Of a stretch of 64,000 bases of DNA, positions 44,325 to 53,870 are shown piece by piece; within the stretch, counting starts at the first letter, position 1, and each line of letters starts with the position of its first letter. This stretch comes from Brucella thiophenivorans (GTDB taxonomy: Bacteria; Pseudomonadota; Alphaproteobacteria; Rhizobiales; Rhizobiaceae), in the NCBI RefSeq assembly GCF_002252445.1, contig NZ_NNRJ01000015.1:186001-250000 (forward strand), read 5' to 3'. A program made the translations under genes and the position numbers. The notes under the pieces are model-generated. The model searched no databases. It was not told the DNA's origin and was given only the letters and a program-made list of their open reading frames with translations.

Positions 44325-47012
44325 TTAAGCAGCCAGATCGCGCAGAACGGTCTGCAAAATGCCACCGTTCTTCATATAGTCGAGCTCATCCAGCGTATCG
44401 ATGCGGCAGATGAGCGGTACCTTCTTCACGCTGCCATCGGCAAACGTGATCGAGGCTTCGATCTTCTGACGCGGACGCACATCAGCAAGACCTTCAATGG
44501 AGACGATTTCGTCACCCTTAAGACCGAGCGTCTGCCAGCTTGTGCCTTCCTCGAAGACGAAAGGCACAATGCCCATGCCAACGAGGTTCGAGCGGTGAAT
44601 ACGCTCAAACGACTGCGCAATCACAGCCTTGACACCGAGCAGATTGGTGCCCTTTGCGGCCCAGTCACGTGACGAACCGTTTCCATATTCGACGCCAGCG
44701 AAGACGACGAGCGGAACGCCCTCGGCCTTATACTGCATGGCTGCATCATAGATCGAGGTTTCTTCCTTCGACGGATAGTGGATGGTGTAGCCACCTTCAC
44801 GACCGTTTTCGCCCAGCATGTGATTGCGAATACGGATATTTGCGAAGGTGCCGCGCATCATCACTTCATGATTACCGCGTCGCGTGCCGTACTGGTTGAA
44901 GTCGGCAATGCCGACGCCATGGTCAATAAGGTACTTGCCAGCAGGGGACTGCGCCTTGATGGAGCCTGCAGGAGAGATGTGGTCGGTGGTGATCTTGTCG
45001 CCGAAGAGACCCAGTACGCGGGCGCCCTTGACGTCTGCGATCGTACCAGCCGACTTGCCCATACCAACAAAGTAAGGCGGGTTCTGCACATAGGTCGAAT
45101 TGTCGTCCCATGCATAGGTCTGGCCAGCAGGAACCTGAACGGCCTGCCAGTTTTCGTCGCCTTTGAACACATCCGCATATTTTTCGGAGAAAATCTTACG
45201 GGTGACGTTTTTGGCAATGAATTCTTGAATTTCAGCCGATGAAGGCCAGATGTCGCGCAGGAACACCGGATTGCCATTCTGGTCTTCACCAAGCGGCTCC
45301 TTGGTCAGGTCCTTTGTGACCGTTCCAGCAAGCGCATGGGCAACAACCAATGGCGGGGAAGCCAGATAGTTTGCCTGAACGTCCGGCGAAACACGGCCTT
45401 CAAAGTTACGGTTGCCGGAAAGAACGGCAGCTGCGATCAGGCCCTTTTCATTAATGGTCTTGGAGATCGGCGCGGGCAATGGACCCGAGTTACCGATACA
45501 GGTCGTGCAACCAAAACCAACCAAATTGAAGCCGAGTGCATCCAGATCCTTTTGGAGACCAGCGGATTCAAGATAAGCGGCAACAACCTGAGAACCAGGC
45601 GCAAGCGATGTCTTGACCCAAGGCTTGGTCTTGAGACCCTTGGCAACTGCATTGCGAGCCAGAAGACCCGCAGCAATCAGAACGCTTGGGTTCGATGTGT
45701 TGGTGCAGGATGTGATGGCAGCAATGGCCACATCGCCATGACCGAGATCGAAGTCTTCACCTTCAACAGCGTAACGCGCGGCCTGACCGGTTGTTTTCTT
45801 GTATTCGGTTTCAAGCGAGGTTGCGAAACCCGAACCGATGTTTTCCAGTGCAATGCGGCCTTCAGGACGCTTTGGACCGGCCATCGAAGGAACAACTTCG
45901 CTCATGTCCAGTTCAAGAATGTCGGTGAAGACTGGATCTTCCGATCCCGCTTCACGCCACATGCCCTGCGCACGGGAATAGGCTTCTACAAGCGCCATGC
46001 GGTCTTCTGCACGGCCGGTCGTGTTCATGTAGTTGAGCGTTTCATTGTCGATCGGGAAGAAGCCGCAAGTTGCGCCATATTCAGGTCCCATGTTTGCAAT
46101 GGTCGCACGATCCGCGAGCGTCATATTGTCGAGGCCTTCGCCGAAGAATTCGACGAACTTGCCGACAACGCCTTTCTTACGCAGCATCTGCGTAACGGTG
46201 AGCACGAGATCGGTTGCTGTCACGCCTTCTTTGACCTTGCCGGTCAGGCGGAAGCCAATCACTTCTGGCAGAAGCATGGAAACGGGCTGGCCGAGCATCG
46301 CAGCTTCAGCTTCAATACCACCAACGCCCCAACCCAGAACGCCAAGGCCATTGACCATGGTGGTATGGGAATCTGTGCCGACGCAGGTGTCAGGATAGGC
46401 AACGGTTTCGCCGTCTTCTTCTTTGGTCCAGACGGCTTGTGCCAGATATTCAAGGTTCACCTGATGGCAGATGCCTGTGCCAGGAGGAACAACGCGGAAG
46501 TTCTTGAATGCTTGCTGGCCCCACTTGAGGAAGCGATAGCGCTCGCCGTTGCGCTGATATTCGAGGTCAACATTGGCCTTGAACGCGCTTGGGTTGCCGA
46601 ATTCATCGACGATGACTGAGTGGTCGATGACAAGGTCAACAGGAACCAGCGGATTGATCTTTTCCGGGTCGCCGCCGAGCGCCTTTAGGCCGTCGCGCAT
46701 AGCAGCAAGGTCTACAACGGCTGGAACGCCGGTGAAGTCCTGCATCAATACGCGCGCTGGGCGGTAAGCAATTTCAGCGCCCGCCGAACCGCGATCGTTG
46801 AGCCATGCGGCAATAGCTTCAATATCGGACTTCTTGACGGTGCGATCGTCTTCGAAGCGAAGCAGGTTTTCAAGCAGAACCTTCATAGAAAAAGGAAGCT
46901 TGGAAACGCCCGTCAAGCCGTTCTTTTCGGCTTCGGTTAGGCTGTAATAGACGTATTCCTTACCGCCGACGGTAAGAGTTTTGCGGCATTTAAAGCTGTC
47001 GATGTGCGACAC
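44325..47012 (-). CDS. acnA: aconitate hydratase A
   Basis: An 895-residue aconitase of the AcnA/IRP1 type, which converts citrate to isocitrate in the TCA cycle. The three cluster Cys are in ITSCTNTS and [12 protein letters not shown]. Further family blocks are [30 protein letters not shown] and [15 protein letters not shown]. The start is a GTG with AAAGGA eight bases upstream; this site is part of a potential hairpin (47015-47056). AcnA-type enzymes can bind RNA when the cluster is lost, which makes the hairpin interesting. Confidence 0.96.
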   Translation of the reverse strand: MSHIDSFKCRKTLTVGGKEYVYYSLTEAEKNGLTGVSKLPFSMKVLLENLLRFEDDRTVKKSDIEAIAAWLNDRGSAGAEIAYRPARVLMQDFTGVPAVVDLAAMRDGLKALGGDPEKINPLVPVDLVIDHSVIVDEFGNPSAFKANVDLEYQRNGERYRFLKWGQQAFKNFRVVPPGTGICHQVNLEYLAQAVWTKEEDGETVAYPDTCVGTDSHTTMVNGLGVLGWGVGGIEAEAAMLGQPVSMLLPEVIGFRLTGKVKEGVTATDLVLTVTQMLRKKGVVGKFVEFFGEGLDNMTLADRATIANMGPEYGATCGFFPIDNETLNYMNTTGRAEDRMALVEAYSRAQGMWREAGSEDPVFTDILELDMSEVVPSMAGPKRPEGRIALENIGSGFATSLETEYKKTTGQAARYAVEGEDFDLGHGDVAIAAITSCTNTSNPSVLIAAGLLARNAVAKGLKTKPWVKTSLAPGSQVVAAYLESAGLQKDLDALGFNLVGFGCTTCIGNSGPLPAPISKTINEKGLIAAAVLSGNRNFEGRVSPDVQANYLASPPLVVAHALAGTVTKDLTKEPLGEDQNGNPVFLRDIWPSSAEIQEFIAKNVTRKIFSEKYADVFKGDENWQAVQVPAGQTYAWDDNSTYVQNPPYFVGMGKSAGTIADVKGARVLGLFGDKITTDHISPAGSIKAQSPAGKYLIDHGVGIADFNQYGTRRGNHEVMMRGTFANIRIRNHMLGENGREGGYTIHYPSKEETSIYDAAMQYKAEGVPLVVFAGVEYGNGSSRDWAAKGTNLLGVKAVIAQSFERIHRSNLVGMGIVPFVFEEGTSWQTLGLKGDEIVSIEGLADVRPRQKIEASITFADGSVKKVPLICRIDTLDELDYMKNGGILQTVLRDLAA

Positions 47013-47315
47013 TTCGTTCGTCCTTTATGCTACTGGCCGGAAAACCAGGACGAACGCCTCTGCTGCGTTTCAAGGACGCGCTAAAGGTGCGGGTGCAGTC
47101 ATTTCCGCTGTCCGTCCCGAAACCTGTGCTTTCGTAAGCGACAAGTGTTTGAGATCGGCCAAAATTCGTTTCCACACCGACCGCTGGCATGGTAGCCATC
47201 ATATAGAGAGTTTCCTAAAACGATTCCAGACTGAATTTCGTCAATTTGCCCCCTTGCGGCGAAATGTTGCGATAACCCCATCTGGCCCCTGACGGATGTG
47301 GTGTGAGGAGAGAAA
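47013..47315. other. 303-bp divergent promoter region acnA / ccmA
   Basis: It must hold promoters for both directions. Apart from the acnA leader hairpin at 47015-47056 and a GAGGAG ribosome binding site before ccmA (47306-47311) I see no gene, RNA or clear operator. Confidence 0.5.
47015..47056 (-). promoter_or_regulatory. leader hairpin that would hide the acnA ribosome binding site
   Basis: CGTTCGTCC (47015-47023) is perfectly complementary to GGACGAACG (47048-47056), with 24 bases between. In the acnA mRNA the downstream arm contains the GGA of the AAAGGA ribosome binding site, so the folded form should reduce translation. Confidence 0.5.
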
Positions 47316-47993
47316 ATGCGGCTTGTGGCCGAAAACCTGGTGGGCGAGCGCGGTGGCGAGACTATTTTCTCTGCTCTGTCCTTCGATTTAGTGTCTTGCG
47401 AAGCGCTGATCGTCACGGGACCGAACGGTTCAGGAAAATCCACCTTGCTCCGAATCATCTGCGGTCTGCTTGCGCCTGAGGATGGGCATATACAACTCCT
47501 CGAAGATGAAGAGATTCTACCCGTTCGCGCAGCATGTCATTATCTTGGTCATCACAACGCAATGAAACCCGCTTTGAGCGTTCGCGAGAACCTGCTGTTC
47601 TGGCAGAAGTTCAATGGTGAAACGCTTCTCGATATTGATGAAGCGCTTGCGACCGTTGATTTACCGGATGTGGAGCACCTGCCTTTCGGTTATCTTTCGA
47701 CCGGACAGAAACGTCGTGTTTCGATTGCCAAATTGTTGGTCAGTCATCGTCCTGTCTGGATTGTAGATGAACCAACGTCTGGTCTCGACAAGGCTTCTGA
47801 GTCGCGTTTCGCAGAGCTTATGCGCGAACACATGCAACAAGGCGGCATGATTATCGCCGCAACGCATATTCCGTTGGGCTTAGACGCCGTTTCAGAGAAA
47901 TTGGGAACGGGTTTCCCGTCCGAAATTACGCTGAAACGAAATATTGGCGTAAAGGCGCTCGACATGGCCAGCTATTCAGTTGAGGCTATGTGA
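47316..47993 (+). CDS. ccmA: cytochrome c maturation ATPase CcmA
   Basis: A 225-residue ABC ATPase, part of the CcmABCD complex that releases the haem-loaded chaperone CcmE during cytochrome c assembly. Walker A is GPNGSGKST, the signature region LSTGQKRRVSIAKLL has the CcmA-type form, and Walker B is WIVDEPTSGLD. The start is well supported by GAGGAG. The stop overlaps the ccmB start by one base (TGATG). Confidence 0.93.
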   Translation: MRLVAENLVGERGGETIFSALSFDLVSCEALIVTGPNGSGKSTLLRIICGLLAPEDGHIQLLEDEEILPVRAACHYLGHHNAMKPALSVRENLLFWQKFNGETLLDIDEALATVDLPDVEHLPFGYLSTGQKRRVSIAKLLVSHRPVWIVDEPTSGLDKASESRFAELMREHMQQGGMIIAATHIPLGLDAVSEKLGTGFPSEITLKRNIGVKALDMASYSVEAM

Positions 47994-48658
47994 TGCTAGC
48001 GCTTTTTATCAGAGATATGCGCTTAAGTTTTCGCGCCGGTGGCGGCGCGCTGATTGGTATTTTGTTTTTTCTCGCAGTAATTTCAGTGATGCCTTTTGGC
48101 GTTGGTCCTGATCTCAATCTGTTGTCGCGCATTGGCCCGGCTATGCTGTGGATCGGCGCATTGCTTGCAACGTTGCTGGGTCTAGACCGGCTATTTCAGG
48201 CGGATCGCGACGATGGATCGCTTGATCTGCTGCTGATCGGCACCGATCGGCATATGCTGGCTTTCACGGTGTTTGTGAAATGTCTGGCGCATTGGGTGGC
48301 AAGTGTATTGCCGCTGGTGATTGCGTCGCCCATGCTGGGGCTGTTCATGAATATGGATGCGACGGCAACGGCTGCAACGACCATCACGCTTCTGGTAGGA
48401 ACGCCGGCCATTGCCTTTATTGGCGCAGTCGGTGCAGCACTTGCCGTGGCGCTTCCACGCGGTGGTTTGCTGGTTTCGGTCATCGTACTGCCGCTCACCA
48501 TTCCGGTGCTGATTTTTGGCGTATCCGCTTCTTATGGTGCAACCGATGCTGTGGCGCCTTTCTTCGCGCCGTTTCTAATTCTTGGAGCACTTACGCTGTT
48601 CTTCGCGGTTTTGGGTCCGTTGGCAGCAGCAGCTTCATTAAAAAGTTCGGCTGATTAA
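47993..48658 (+). CDS. ccmB: haem exporter protein CcmB
   Basis: A 221-residue membrane protein with six helices, the permease half of CcmAB. The N-terminus LALFIRDMRLSFRAGGG and the stretch GALLATLLGLDRLFQADRDDGSLD are characteristic. Its ATG overlaps the ccmA stop. Its TAA stop is also the first triplet of a diverged repeat element, which separates it from ccmC by 111 bases. Confidence 0.93.
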   Translation: MLALFIRDMRLSFRAGGGALIGILFFLAVISVMPFGVGPDLNLLSRIGPAMLWIGALLATLLGLDRLFQADRDDGSLDLLLIGTDRHMLAFTVFVKCLAHWVASVLPLVIASPMLGLFMNMDATATAATTITLLVGTPAIAFIGAVGAALAVALPRGGLLVSVIVLPLTIPVLIFGVSASYGATDAVAPFFAPFLILGALTLFFAVLGPLAAAASLKSSAD

Positions 48659-48750
48659 GCATTTCCAGCAAAAGTGCGAAGTGGTTTTTGGATAGAATCA
48701 TGCTTGGCGGATTGACGCAGTTGATTACGGTCAATTGAACGACATACCGC
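48656..48750 (+). repeat. Bru-RS-like element, diverged copy G
   Basis: It starts TAAGCATTTCCAGCAAAAG, with TAA being the ccmB stop, and continues GTGCGAAGTGG, TTTTTGGATAGAATCATGC. The left half matches the copies at 20674 and 55562 well; the right half is degenerate, and the right boundary is approximate. Confidence 0.65.
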
Positions 48751-48769
48751 GTGAAGGTAAGTATAGCTT

Positions 48770-49573
48770 ATGACGAAAGACGTTGCGAAAACCACGAGCT
48801 GGCTTGATCTGGCAAACCCTACCCGCTTCCTGGCCCTTGTGGGCAAGCTATTGCCGTGGCTTGGCAGTCTTTCGGCGCTGTTTCTGGCCGCGGGGCTTTA
48901 TATGGTTTTCCTGTCTCCTGATGATTATCAGCAGGGGCTGACGGTTCGCATCATGTATATTCATGTGCCTTTCGCATGGCTTTCCATGATGTGTTATTCG
49001 ATCATGGCAATCTCGGCGCTGGGCACGCTGGTCTGGCGTCATCCGCTGGCCGATGTCTCCATCCGTGCCGCAGCGCCTCTCGGCGCGGTGTTCACAGCAT
49101 TGGCACTTGCAACAGGTTCTCTCTGGGGCAAGCCCATGTGGGGAACATGGTGGGTGTGGGATGCACGGCTGACTTCCGTCTTCGTGCTATTCCTGATGTA
49201 TCTTGGCATTATTGCGCTGTCCCGCGCCATGGATGATCCGGCAAAGAGTGCAAAGCCCGTCGCGGTGCTCACATTGGTCGGCTTTATCAACATTCCGATC
49301 ATCAAGTTTTCGGTCGACTGGTGGAACACATTGCACCAGCCAGCCTCAGTTTTCCGCATGGATGGACCGACGATTGATGGTTCGATGCTGCGACCTCTTT
49401 TTGTGATGGCGATTGGCTTCACGCTGCTTTTCCTCACGCTGCATATGATGGCGATGCGCAATGAAATCTGGCGCCGTCGCGTGGCAATGATGAAAAAGCT
49501 CGCGGCACGCAATGCAGATCGCAGCCGTCTGAAAAGAGAGCGCACAGACGCGCAAGGGGAGGTTGCACAATGA
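48770..49573 (+). CDS. ccmC: haem exporter protein CcmC
   Basis: A 267-residue membrane protein with six helices that hands haem to CcmE. The Trp-rich haem-handling motif WGKPMWGTWWVWDARLTS is intact, as are the His residues in YIHVPFAWLSM and WWNTLHQPAS. It shares a four-base ATGA overlap with ccmD. A repeat element separates it from ccmB, so it may depend on readthrough from ccmA or have its own promoter. Confidence 0.95.
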   Translation: MTKDVAKTTSWLDLANPTRFLALVGKLLPWLGSLSALFLAAGLYMVFLSPDDYQQGLTVRIMYIHVPFAWLSMMCYSIMAISALGTLVWRHPLADVSIRAAAPLGAVFTALALATGSLWGKPMWGTWWVWDARLTSVFVLFLMYLGIIALSRAMDDPAKSAKPVAVLTLVGFINIPIIKFSVDWWNTLHQPASVFRMDGPTIDGSMLRPLFVMAIGFTLLFLTLHMMAMRNEIWRRRVAMMKKLAARNADRSRLKRERTDAQGEVAQ

Positions 49574-49731
49574 GCCATTTCGCTTATGTGATGACGTCTT
49601 ACGGGATTGCAGCCGCAGCGCTTGCCATCACTATCGGCTGGATATTGATTGATCAGCGCATTCAGAAAAACGAGCTGAAACGGCTTGATGCGCAGGGCGT
49701 GCGTCGCCGTTCGGCAAAGGGTTCCGCTTAA
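49570..49731 (+). CDS. ccmD: haem exporter small subunit CcmD
   Basis: A 53-residue protein: one transmembrane helix (YGIAAAALAITIGWILID) followed by a basic tail (LDAQGVRRRSAKG), exactly the layout of CcmD, which helps release holo-CcmE from CcmABC. Its start overlaps the ccmC stop (ATGA) and its stop overlaps the ccmG start (TAATG), so position alone would identify it. Confidence 0.92.
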   Translation: MSHFAYVMTSYGIAAAALAITIGWILIDQRIQKNELKRLDAQGVRRRSAKGSA

Positions 49732-50318
49732 TGACTGAAGCCACAAAAAAACGCGCAACATGGGTGGCGCTGCTGCCTTTGCTGATTTTTGTAGGATTGG
49801 CCGCGATCTTTGCCACGCAGCTTCTGTCGGGCAAGGACAATACAACCATCCCTTCGGCGCTCATTGGCAAGGATGCCCCACAAACCAACCTCCCGTCCGT
49901 CGAAGGCTTGATGCGCGATGGTGCGCCTGTTCCCGGCCTTAACAGCGAAGATTTTAAAACTGGTTCTGGGGGCAAACTGACACTTGTCAATGTGTGGGGA
50001 TCGTGGTGCGTGCCTTGTCGTCAGGAGCATCCGCTGCTGATGGAAATAGCTAAGGACGAGCGCATTCGTGTGGTCGGCCTTAATTACAAAGACCAGCCCG
50101 AAAACGCACGCCGTTTCTTAGGTGATCTCGGCAATCCGTTTGCAGCAGTCGGTGCCGACCGCGCCGGCCGATCAGCCATCGAATGGGGCGTTTATGGCGT
50201 GCCTGAAACCTTCCTCGTCGATGCGGAAGGGAAGATCGTCTACAAGCATGTTGGGCCGTTTACGCCGCAGTCAGTGAAGAATGATCTAATGCCTGCGATT
50301 GAGATAGCACTGCAATAA
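49731..50318 (+). CDS. ccmG: thiol:disulfide oxidoreductase CcmG/DsbE
   Basis: A 195-residue thioredoxin-fold protein anchored by one N-terminal helix (VALLPLLIFVGLAAIFATQLL), facing the periplasm. The active site is WGSWCVPCRQEHP. It keeps apocytochrome c Cys reduced for haem attachment; GVYGVPETFLVD contains the cis-Pro region. It is the last gene of the cluster. ccmE, ccmF and ccmH are not in the window, so the pathway is completed elsewhere. Confidence 0.94.
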   Translation: MTEATKKRATWVALLPLLIFVGLAAIFATQLLSGKDNTTIPSALIGKDAPQTNLPSVEGLMRDGAPVPGLNSEDFKTGSGGKLTLVNVWGSWCVPCRQEHPLLMEIAKDERIRVVGLNYKDQPENARRFLGDLGNPFAAVGADRAGRSAIEWGVYGVPETFLVDAEGKIVYKHVGPFTPQSVKNDLMPAIEIALQ

Positions 50319-50337
50319 TTAAAAGTCATTAAATGGA

Positions 50338-50363
50338 AAAAGCCCCGCATGTGCAGGGCTTTT
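50338..50363. terminator. bidirectional terminator between ccmG and ilvD
   Basis: AAAAGCCC (50338-50345) pairs with GGGCTTTT (50356-50363); GCATGTGC in the loop is itself palindromic. Suited to both convergent genes. Confidence 0.8.
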
Positions 50364-50377
50364 ACTTTACTTAATTA

Positions 50378-52213
50378 TCAATCCGGCAATTTCCGTACCG
50401 CGCCCTTGGCAGCACTGGTTGCCATGGAAGCATAAGCTTTTAGAGCGGTGGAAATCTTGCGCTTGCGCTGTTCCAGTGGCTTCCAGCCTGTTGCATTCTG
50501 CTCGGCACGGCGCTCTGCCAGCGTTGCATCGTCAACAGCAAGATGAATCTTACGGTTCGGAATGTCGATGTCAATAATATCGCCTTCACGCACCAGTCCG
50601 ATTGTTCCGCCTTCGGCTGCTTCTGGCGAAACGTGACCAATAGAAAGCCCCGAAGAGCCGCCCGAGAAACGTCCGTCTGTGATTAGCGCGCAAGCCTTAC
50701 CCAGACCCTTCGATTTCAGGTAGCTGGTCGGATAGAGCATTTCCTGCATGCCGGGGCCACCGCGCGGACCTTCATAGCGGATCAGCACAATGTCGCCAGC
50801 TTTGATCTTGCCATTGAGAATGCCAAGCACAGCCGTATCCTGACTTTCAAAGATACGGGCCGGGCCGGAGAATTTCAGGATGGAATCATCCACGCCTGCC
50901 GTCTTCACGATGCAGCCATCTTCGGCGAGATTGCCATACAGGACGGCCAGACCGCCGTCCTGACTGAATGCATGTTCTTTCGAGCGGATAACGCCGTTTT
51001 CGCGGTCGGCGTCAACGCTGTCAAAGCGGCGTTCCTGACTGAATGCCACCTGTGTCGGCACGCCGCCGGGCGCAGCTGAATAGAACTTGTGCACCATTTC
51101 GCTGTTGGTACGGGTTACGTCCCAAGTATCAAGCGCCTTGCCCATGGTTTCGCTGTGCACGGTTGGCAGGTCGGTATTGATCAGGCCTGCCTTGTCGAGC
51201 TGACCGAGAATGCCCATGATGCCGCCAGCGCGATGTACATCTTCCATGTGAACGGTGTTGTTGGCGGGTGCCACTTTACAAAGCACCGGAACACCGCGCG
51301 ACAAACGGTCAATGTCTGCCATGGTGAAGTCGATTTCGGCTTCTTGCGCTGCTGCAAGCAGATGCAGAACCGTATTGGTCGAGCCGCCCATGGAAATATC
51401 GAGTGTCATGGCGTTTTCAAAGGCAGCGAAGCTTGCAATCGAACGCGGCAGCACGTTTTCATCGTCCTGCTCGTAATAGCGGCGTGCAAGATCGACAATG
51501 AGATGACCGGCTTCCACAAACAGACGCTTACGGTCGGCATGGGTTGCAAGCGTCGAGCCATTGCCTGGCAGCGACAGACCAAGCGCTTCGGTCAGGCAGT
51601 TCATCGAATTTGCGGTGAACATGCCCGAGCACGAACCGCAGGTCGGGCAGGCGGAACGCTCAATTGCCTTGACCTGATCGTCAGTGTAGCTGTCGTCTGC
51701 AGCCGCAACCATCGCATCCACGAGGTCGAGCTTCTTGACCTTGTCGTCCCAGATAACCTTACCGGCTTCCATCGGACCACCGGAAACAAACACGACCGGG
51801 ATATTGAGGCGCAACGACGCCATAAGCATGCCGGGGGTGATCTTGTCGCAATTGGAAATACAGACCATCGCATCGGCGCAGTGGGCATTGACCATGTATT
51901 CGACCGAGTCGGCGATGAGCTCGCGCGATGGCAGCGAATAGAGCATGCCGTCATGGCCCATGGCGATGCCGTCATCGACGGCAATTGTATTGAATTCCTT
52001 GGCAACACCACCCGCCGCTTCAATTTCGCGCGCAACAAGTTGGCCCAAGTCTTTGAGATGCACATGACCAGGCACAAACTGTGTAAACGAATTCACCACA
52101 GCAATAATCGGCTTGCCAAAATCCTCATCTTTCATGCCGGTGGCGCGCCATAGGCCGCGCGCGCCAGCCATATTGCGGCCGTGGGTGGTAGTACGCGAAC
52201 GATAAGGAGGCAT
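50378..52213 (-). CDS. ilvD: dihydroxy-acid dehydratase
   Basis: A 611-residue iron-sulfur enzyme of branched-chain amino acid synthesis. Cluster Cys are in [10 protein letters not shown] and [15 protein letters not shown]; further blocks are [13 protein letters not shown] and [19 protein letters not shown]. The start at 52213 ([20 protein letters not shown]) gives the usual length; codons upstream to 52348 are not supported. It is monocistronic and faces the ccm cluster across a shared terminator. Confidence 0.95.
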   Translation of the reverse strand: MPPYRSRTTTHGRNMAGARGLWRATGMKDEDFGKPIIAVVNSFTQFVPGHVHLKDLGQLVAREIEAAGGVAKEFNTIAVDDGIAMGHDGMLYSLPSRELIADSVEYMVNAHCADAMVCISNCDKITPGMLMASLRLNIPVVFVSGGPMEAGKVIWDDKVKKLDLVDAMVAAADDSYTDDQVKAIERSACPTCGSCSGMFTANSMNCLTEALGLSLPGNGSTLATHADRKRLFVEAGHLIVDLARRYYEQDDENVLPRSIASFAAFENAMTLDISMGGSTNTVLHLLAAAQEAEIDFTMADIDRLSRGVPVLCKVAPANNTVHMEDVHRAGGIMGILGQLDKAGLINTDLPTVHSETMGKALDTWDVTRTNSEMVHKFYSAAPGGVPTQVAFSQERRFDSVDADRENGVIRSKEHAFSQDGGLAVLYGNLAEDGCIVKTAGVDDSILKFSGPARIFESQDTAVLGILNGKIKAGDIVLIRYEGPRGGPGMQEMLYPTSYLKSKGLGKACALITDGRFSGGSSGLSIGHVSPEAAEGGTIGLVREGDIIDIDIPNRKIHLAVDDATLAERRAEQNATGWKPLEQRKRKISTALKAYASMATSAAKGAVRKLPD

Positions 52214-52434
52214 TTTCAAACCTTTTAGGAACTGTTTTAAATTAGTTGTCGGTATGCCAGAACCACCCGTCCCAATCAAAGCGCAAATTGCCCCAGCAGT
52301 TGTGCCGGTTGCGGGTTGTTGCATTGGCGGAAAAGTCCAGGCGTGCAATTATAATCGCAGGCACCGACACTCTGAGCCTAGCATATTATTGATATAATGC
52401 AAAAGATTTTGAGATCAAAACGTAATGAAATTTC

Positions 52435-52890
52435 TTAAAGCCCGTTTGTGGTGGTCGTCATAGCGCTATCAAGCAGCGCATTTGCCGTTTTCATTCGTTG
52501 TTCTGCGGCGAGACGAAACTCTTGTGGCAGGCGATCAGGGTGATTGCTCGCAGCAAAATTACGCCGCAAACGCGCAAGCTCCGTGCGATTCATGCCGAAG
52601 CGCAGGCCAAGCTCAAGGCGAATGTCTGCTGCTGACTGGCTCTCCATACGCTTTGAAAGCTCAAGCCTTTCGCGTTCTAGTCTGTTTTCATCGCTTTCAA
52701 CGTTGCCAACGTCAAAGGTGGGCGCAGGTCTTTGCGTTGCGTAGGTTTCTTTCGAAACCGGATTGAAACCGGCTGAAAAAACTGCTGAAGCGATGTTAAC
52801 ACGTGATCTGCGCACGTAGTCACCGCCTTGATATTCAGATTCCGTTTCTTTCAGAACGGTTGCAAAATCGGGAAAGCTCTGACGCATCAT
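52435..52890 (-). CDS. hypothetical protein with a J-domain-like HPD motif
   Basis: A 151-residue protein. The C-terminal 50 residues read ELARLRRNFAASNHPDRLPQ followed by a helix, which is the helix II-HPD-helix III pattern of DnaJ J-domains; the rest of a J-domain (helix I) is not obvious. The middle has a charged helical segment (DENRLERERLELSKRMESQ). The start overlaps the stop of the receiver-domain gene by one base (TGATG), so the two are coupled. An interaction with an Hsp70 is possible but unproven. Confidence 0.7.
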   Translation of the reverse strand: MMRQSFPDFATVLKETESEYQGGDYVRRSRVNIASAVFSAGFNPVSKETYATQRPAPTFDVGNVESDENRLERERLELSKRMESQSAADIRLELGLRFGMNRTELARLRRNFAASNHPDRLPQEFRLAAEQRMKTANALLDSAMTTTTNGL

Positions 52891-53270
52891 CAGGGTTGCG
52901 CCATTTCTGAAGAAAAGGCGTGAGCCAGCGTCCTTGTCAGCACATAGGGTGGGACGGGTTTGCGAAACACCGGCACATCGGGATAGCGGGCCGCGAGATG
53001 TGCAGGCAATCCGCCGCCGGTATGAACGACGACAAAAATGTTCTGGCTTTTCAGGCGTTCAAGAATGGGTTCCAGATCACCATCGGCAAGATTGACGTCG
53101 AGAATAGCGGCGTCAACTTTTTGCCTATCCATGAGTTCTATGGCTTGTTTTACGGTGCCCACAGGGCCGATAACAGTACCCTGGGCATCTTCCACAGTGG
53201 CGGCCACGTCGAGAGCGACGAAAATTTCGTCCTCCACAACCAGTACCCGCCTATGTTCAAGATTATCCAT
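52890..53270 (-). CDS. stand-alone response regulator receiver domain
   Basis: A 126-residue CheY-like receiver with no output domain. The acidic pair is Glu13-Asp14 (VVEDEIF), the phosphorylation site Asp58 (ILDVNLADGD), the switch residue region VVVHTGGG and the Lys in FRKPVPP. The ATG at 53270 with GGAAAGA upstream sets the start. Single receivers act in phosphorelays or by binding a partner; the coupled HPD protein downstream is a candidate partner. No histidine kinase gene is adjacent. Confidence 0.88.
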   Translation of the reverse strand: MDNLEHRRVLVVEDEIFVALDVAATVEDAQGTVIGPVGTVKQAIELMDRQKVDAAILDVNLADGDLEPILERLKSQNIFVVVHTGGGLPAHLAARYPDVPVFRKPVPPYVLTRTLAHAFSSEMAQP

Positions 53271-53424
53271 GATCTTTCCACTGTCTCTATCGGTTTCTGT
53301 TCGCTCCAACCCAGTGTGGGTCGTCGCACAGTCAATGCTCAAGCACACAAAGAGGTTCCCTGAACGGACAGGATAATGGATTAATGGTGAATCAAATCTT
53401 TATTTCAGGCTGGCGCACTAAGAT

Positions 53425-53661
53425 CTAGAAAGCAGTGAAGGTGAGCGTCGTGAGCGAACGCATGATATTTGGAATATCGAGCACATGTTCATTGATGAAT
53501 TTGCCGATGTCGTCGCCCTCTTTCACATAAATTTTGGCGAGAAGATCATATTCTCCGCTCGTCGAATACAGTTCCGAAACAATCTCGCGCTGATAGAGCG
53601 TGTCCGCAACTAAATAAGTCTTGCCGGGCGCGCATTGCAGTTGCAGGAAAACGGGCTTCAT
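53425..53661 (-). CDS. stand-alone Lrp/AsnC ligand-binding (RAM) domain protein
   Basis: A 78-residue protein corresponding only to the ligand-binding RAM domain of Lrp/AsnC regulators (MKPVFLQLQCAPGKTYLVAD; SGEYDLLAKIYV; RSLTTLTFTAF); the helix-turn-helix part is absent. Such small proteins form rings and may bind amino acids or modulate full-length Lrp proteins. AAAGGAAAAG precedes the ATG at 53661. A perfect dyad lies in the upstream region. Confidence 0.85.
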   Translation of the reverse strand: MKPVFLQLQCAPGKTYLVADTLYQREIVSELYSTSGEYDLLAKIYVKEGDDIGKFINEHVLDIPNIMRSLTTLTFTAF

Positions 53662-53741
53662 ATCTTTTCCTTTCGCCACAGGGCGATGAATGGCCTATGG
53701 CTAAATTGCGGATTGTCTTGTGCTGTTTCAAGCACGGTCAG

Positions 53742-53770
53742 ATATGTGAAATCAAGAGTGTTTCACATAT
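53742..53770. promoter_or_regulatory. perfect 10-bp dyad between the RAM and cyclase genes
   Basis: ATATGTGAAA (53742-53751) and TTTCACATAT (53761-53770) are perfect inverted repeats with a nine-base spacer. The site is 81 bases upstream of the RAM gene and 101 bases upstream of the divergent diguanylate cyclase gene, so one regulator could control both. Confidence 0.6.
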
Positions 53771-53870
53771 GCATTCTTTTGTTTCTATGACCGTTCTAAT
53801 TTACTGAATTGTGTTTTCAATGAAGGAAGGCGATAAGACTCCACAAAAGTGGAAATAAGATAACATTTAC

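Noticed and set aside
45336-46619. Long open frame (about 427 codons) on the plus strand opposite acnA
   Set aside because: It is antisense to a complete, well-conserved aconitase. Its protein is rich in His, Arg and Cys and matches no family; long antisense frames are common opposite codon-biased genes.
51089-52153. Open frame of about 354 codons antisense to ilvD
   Set aside because: The same explanation: a shadow of codon bias in ilvD, with no ribosome binding site and no recognisable domain.
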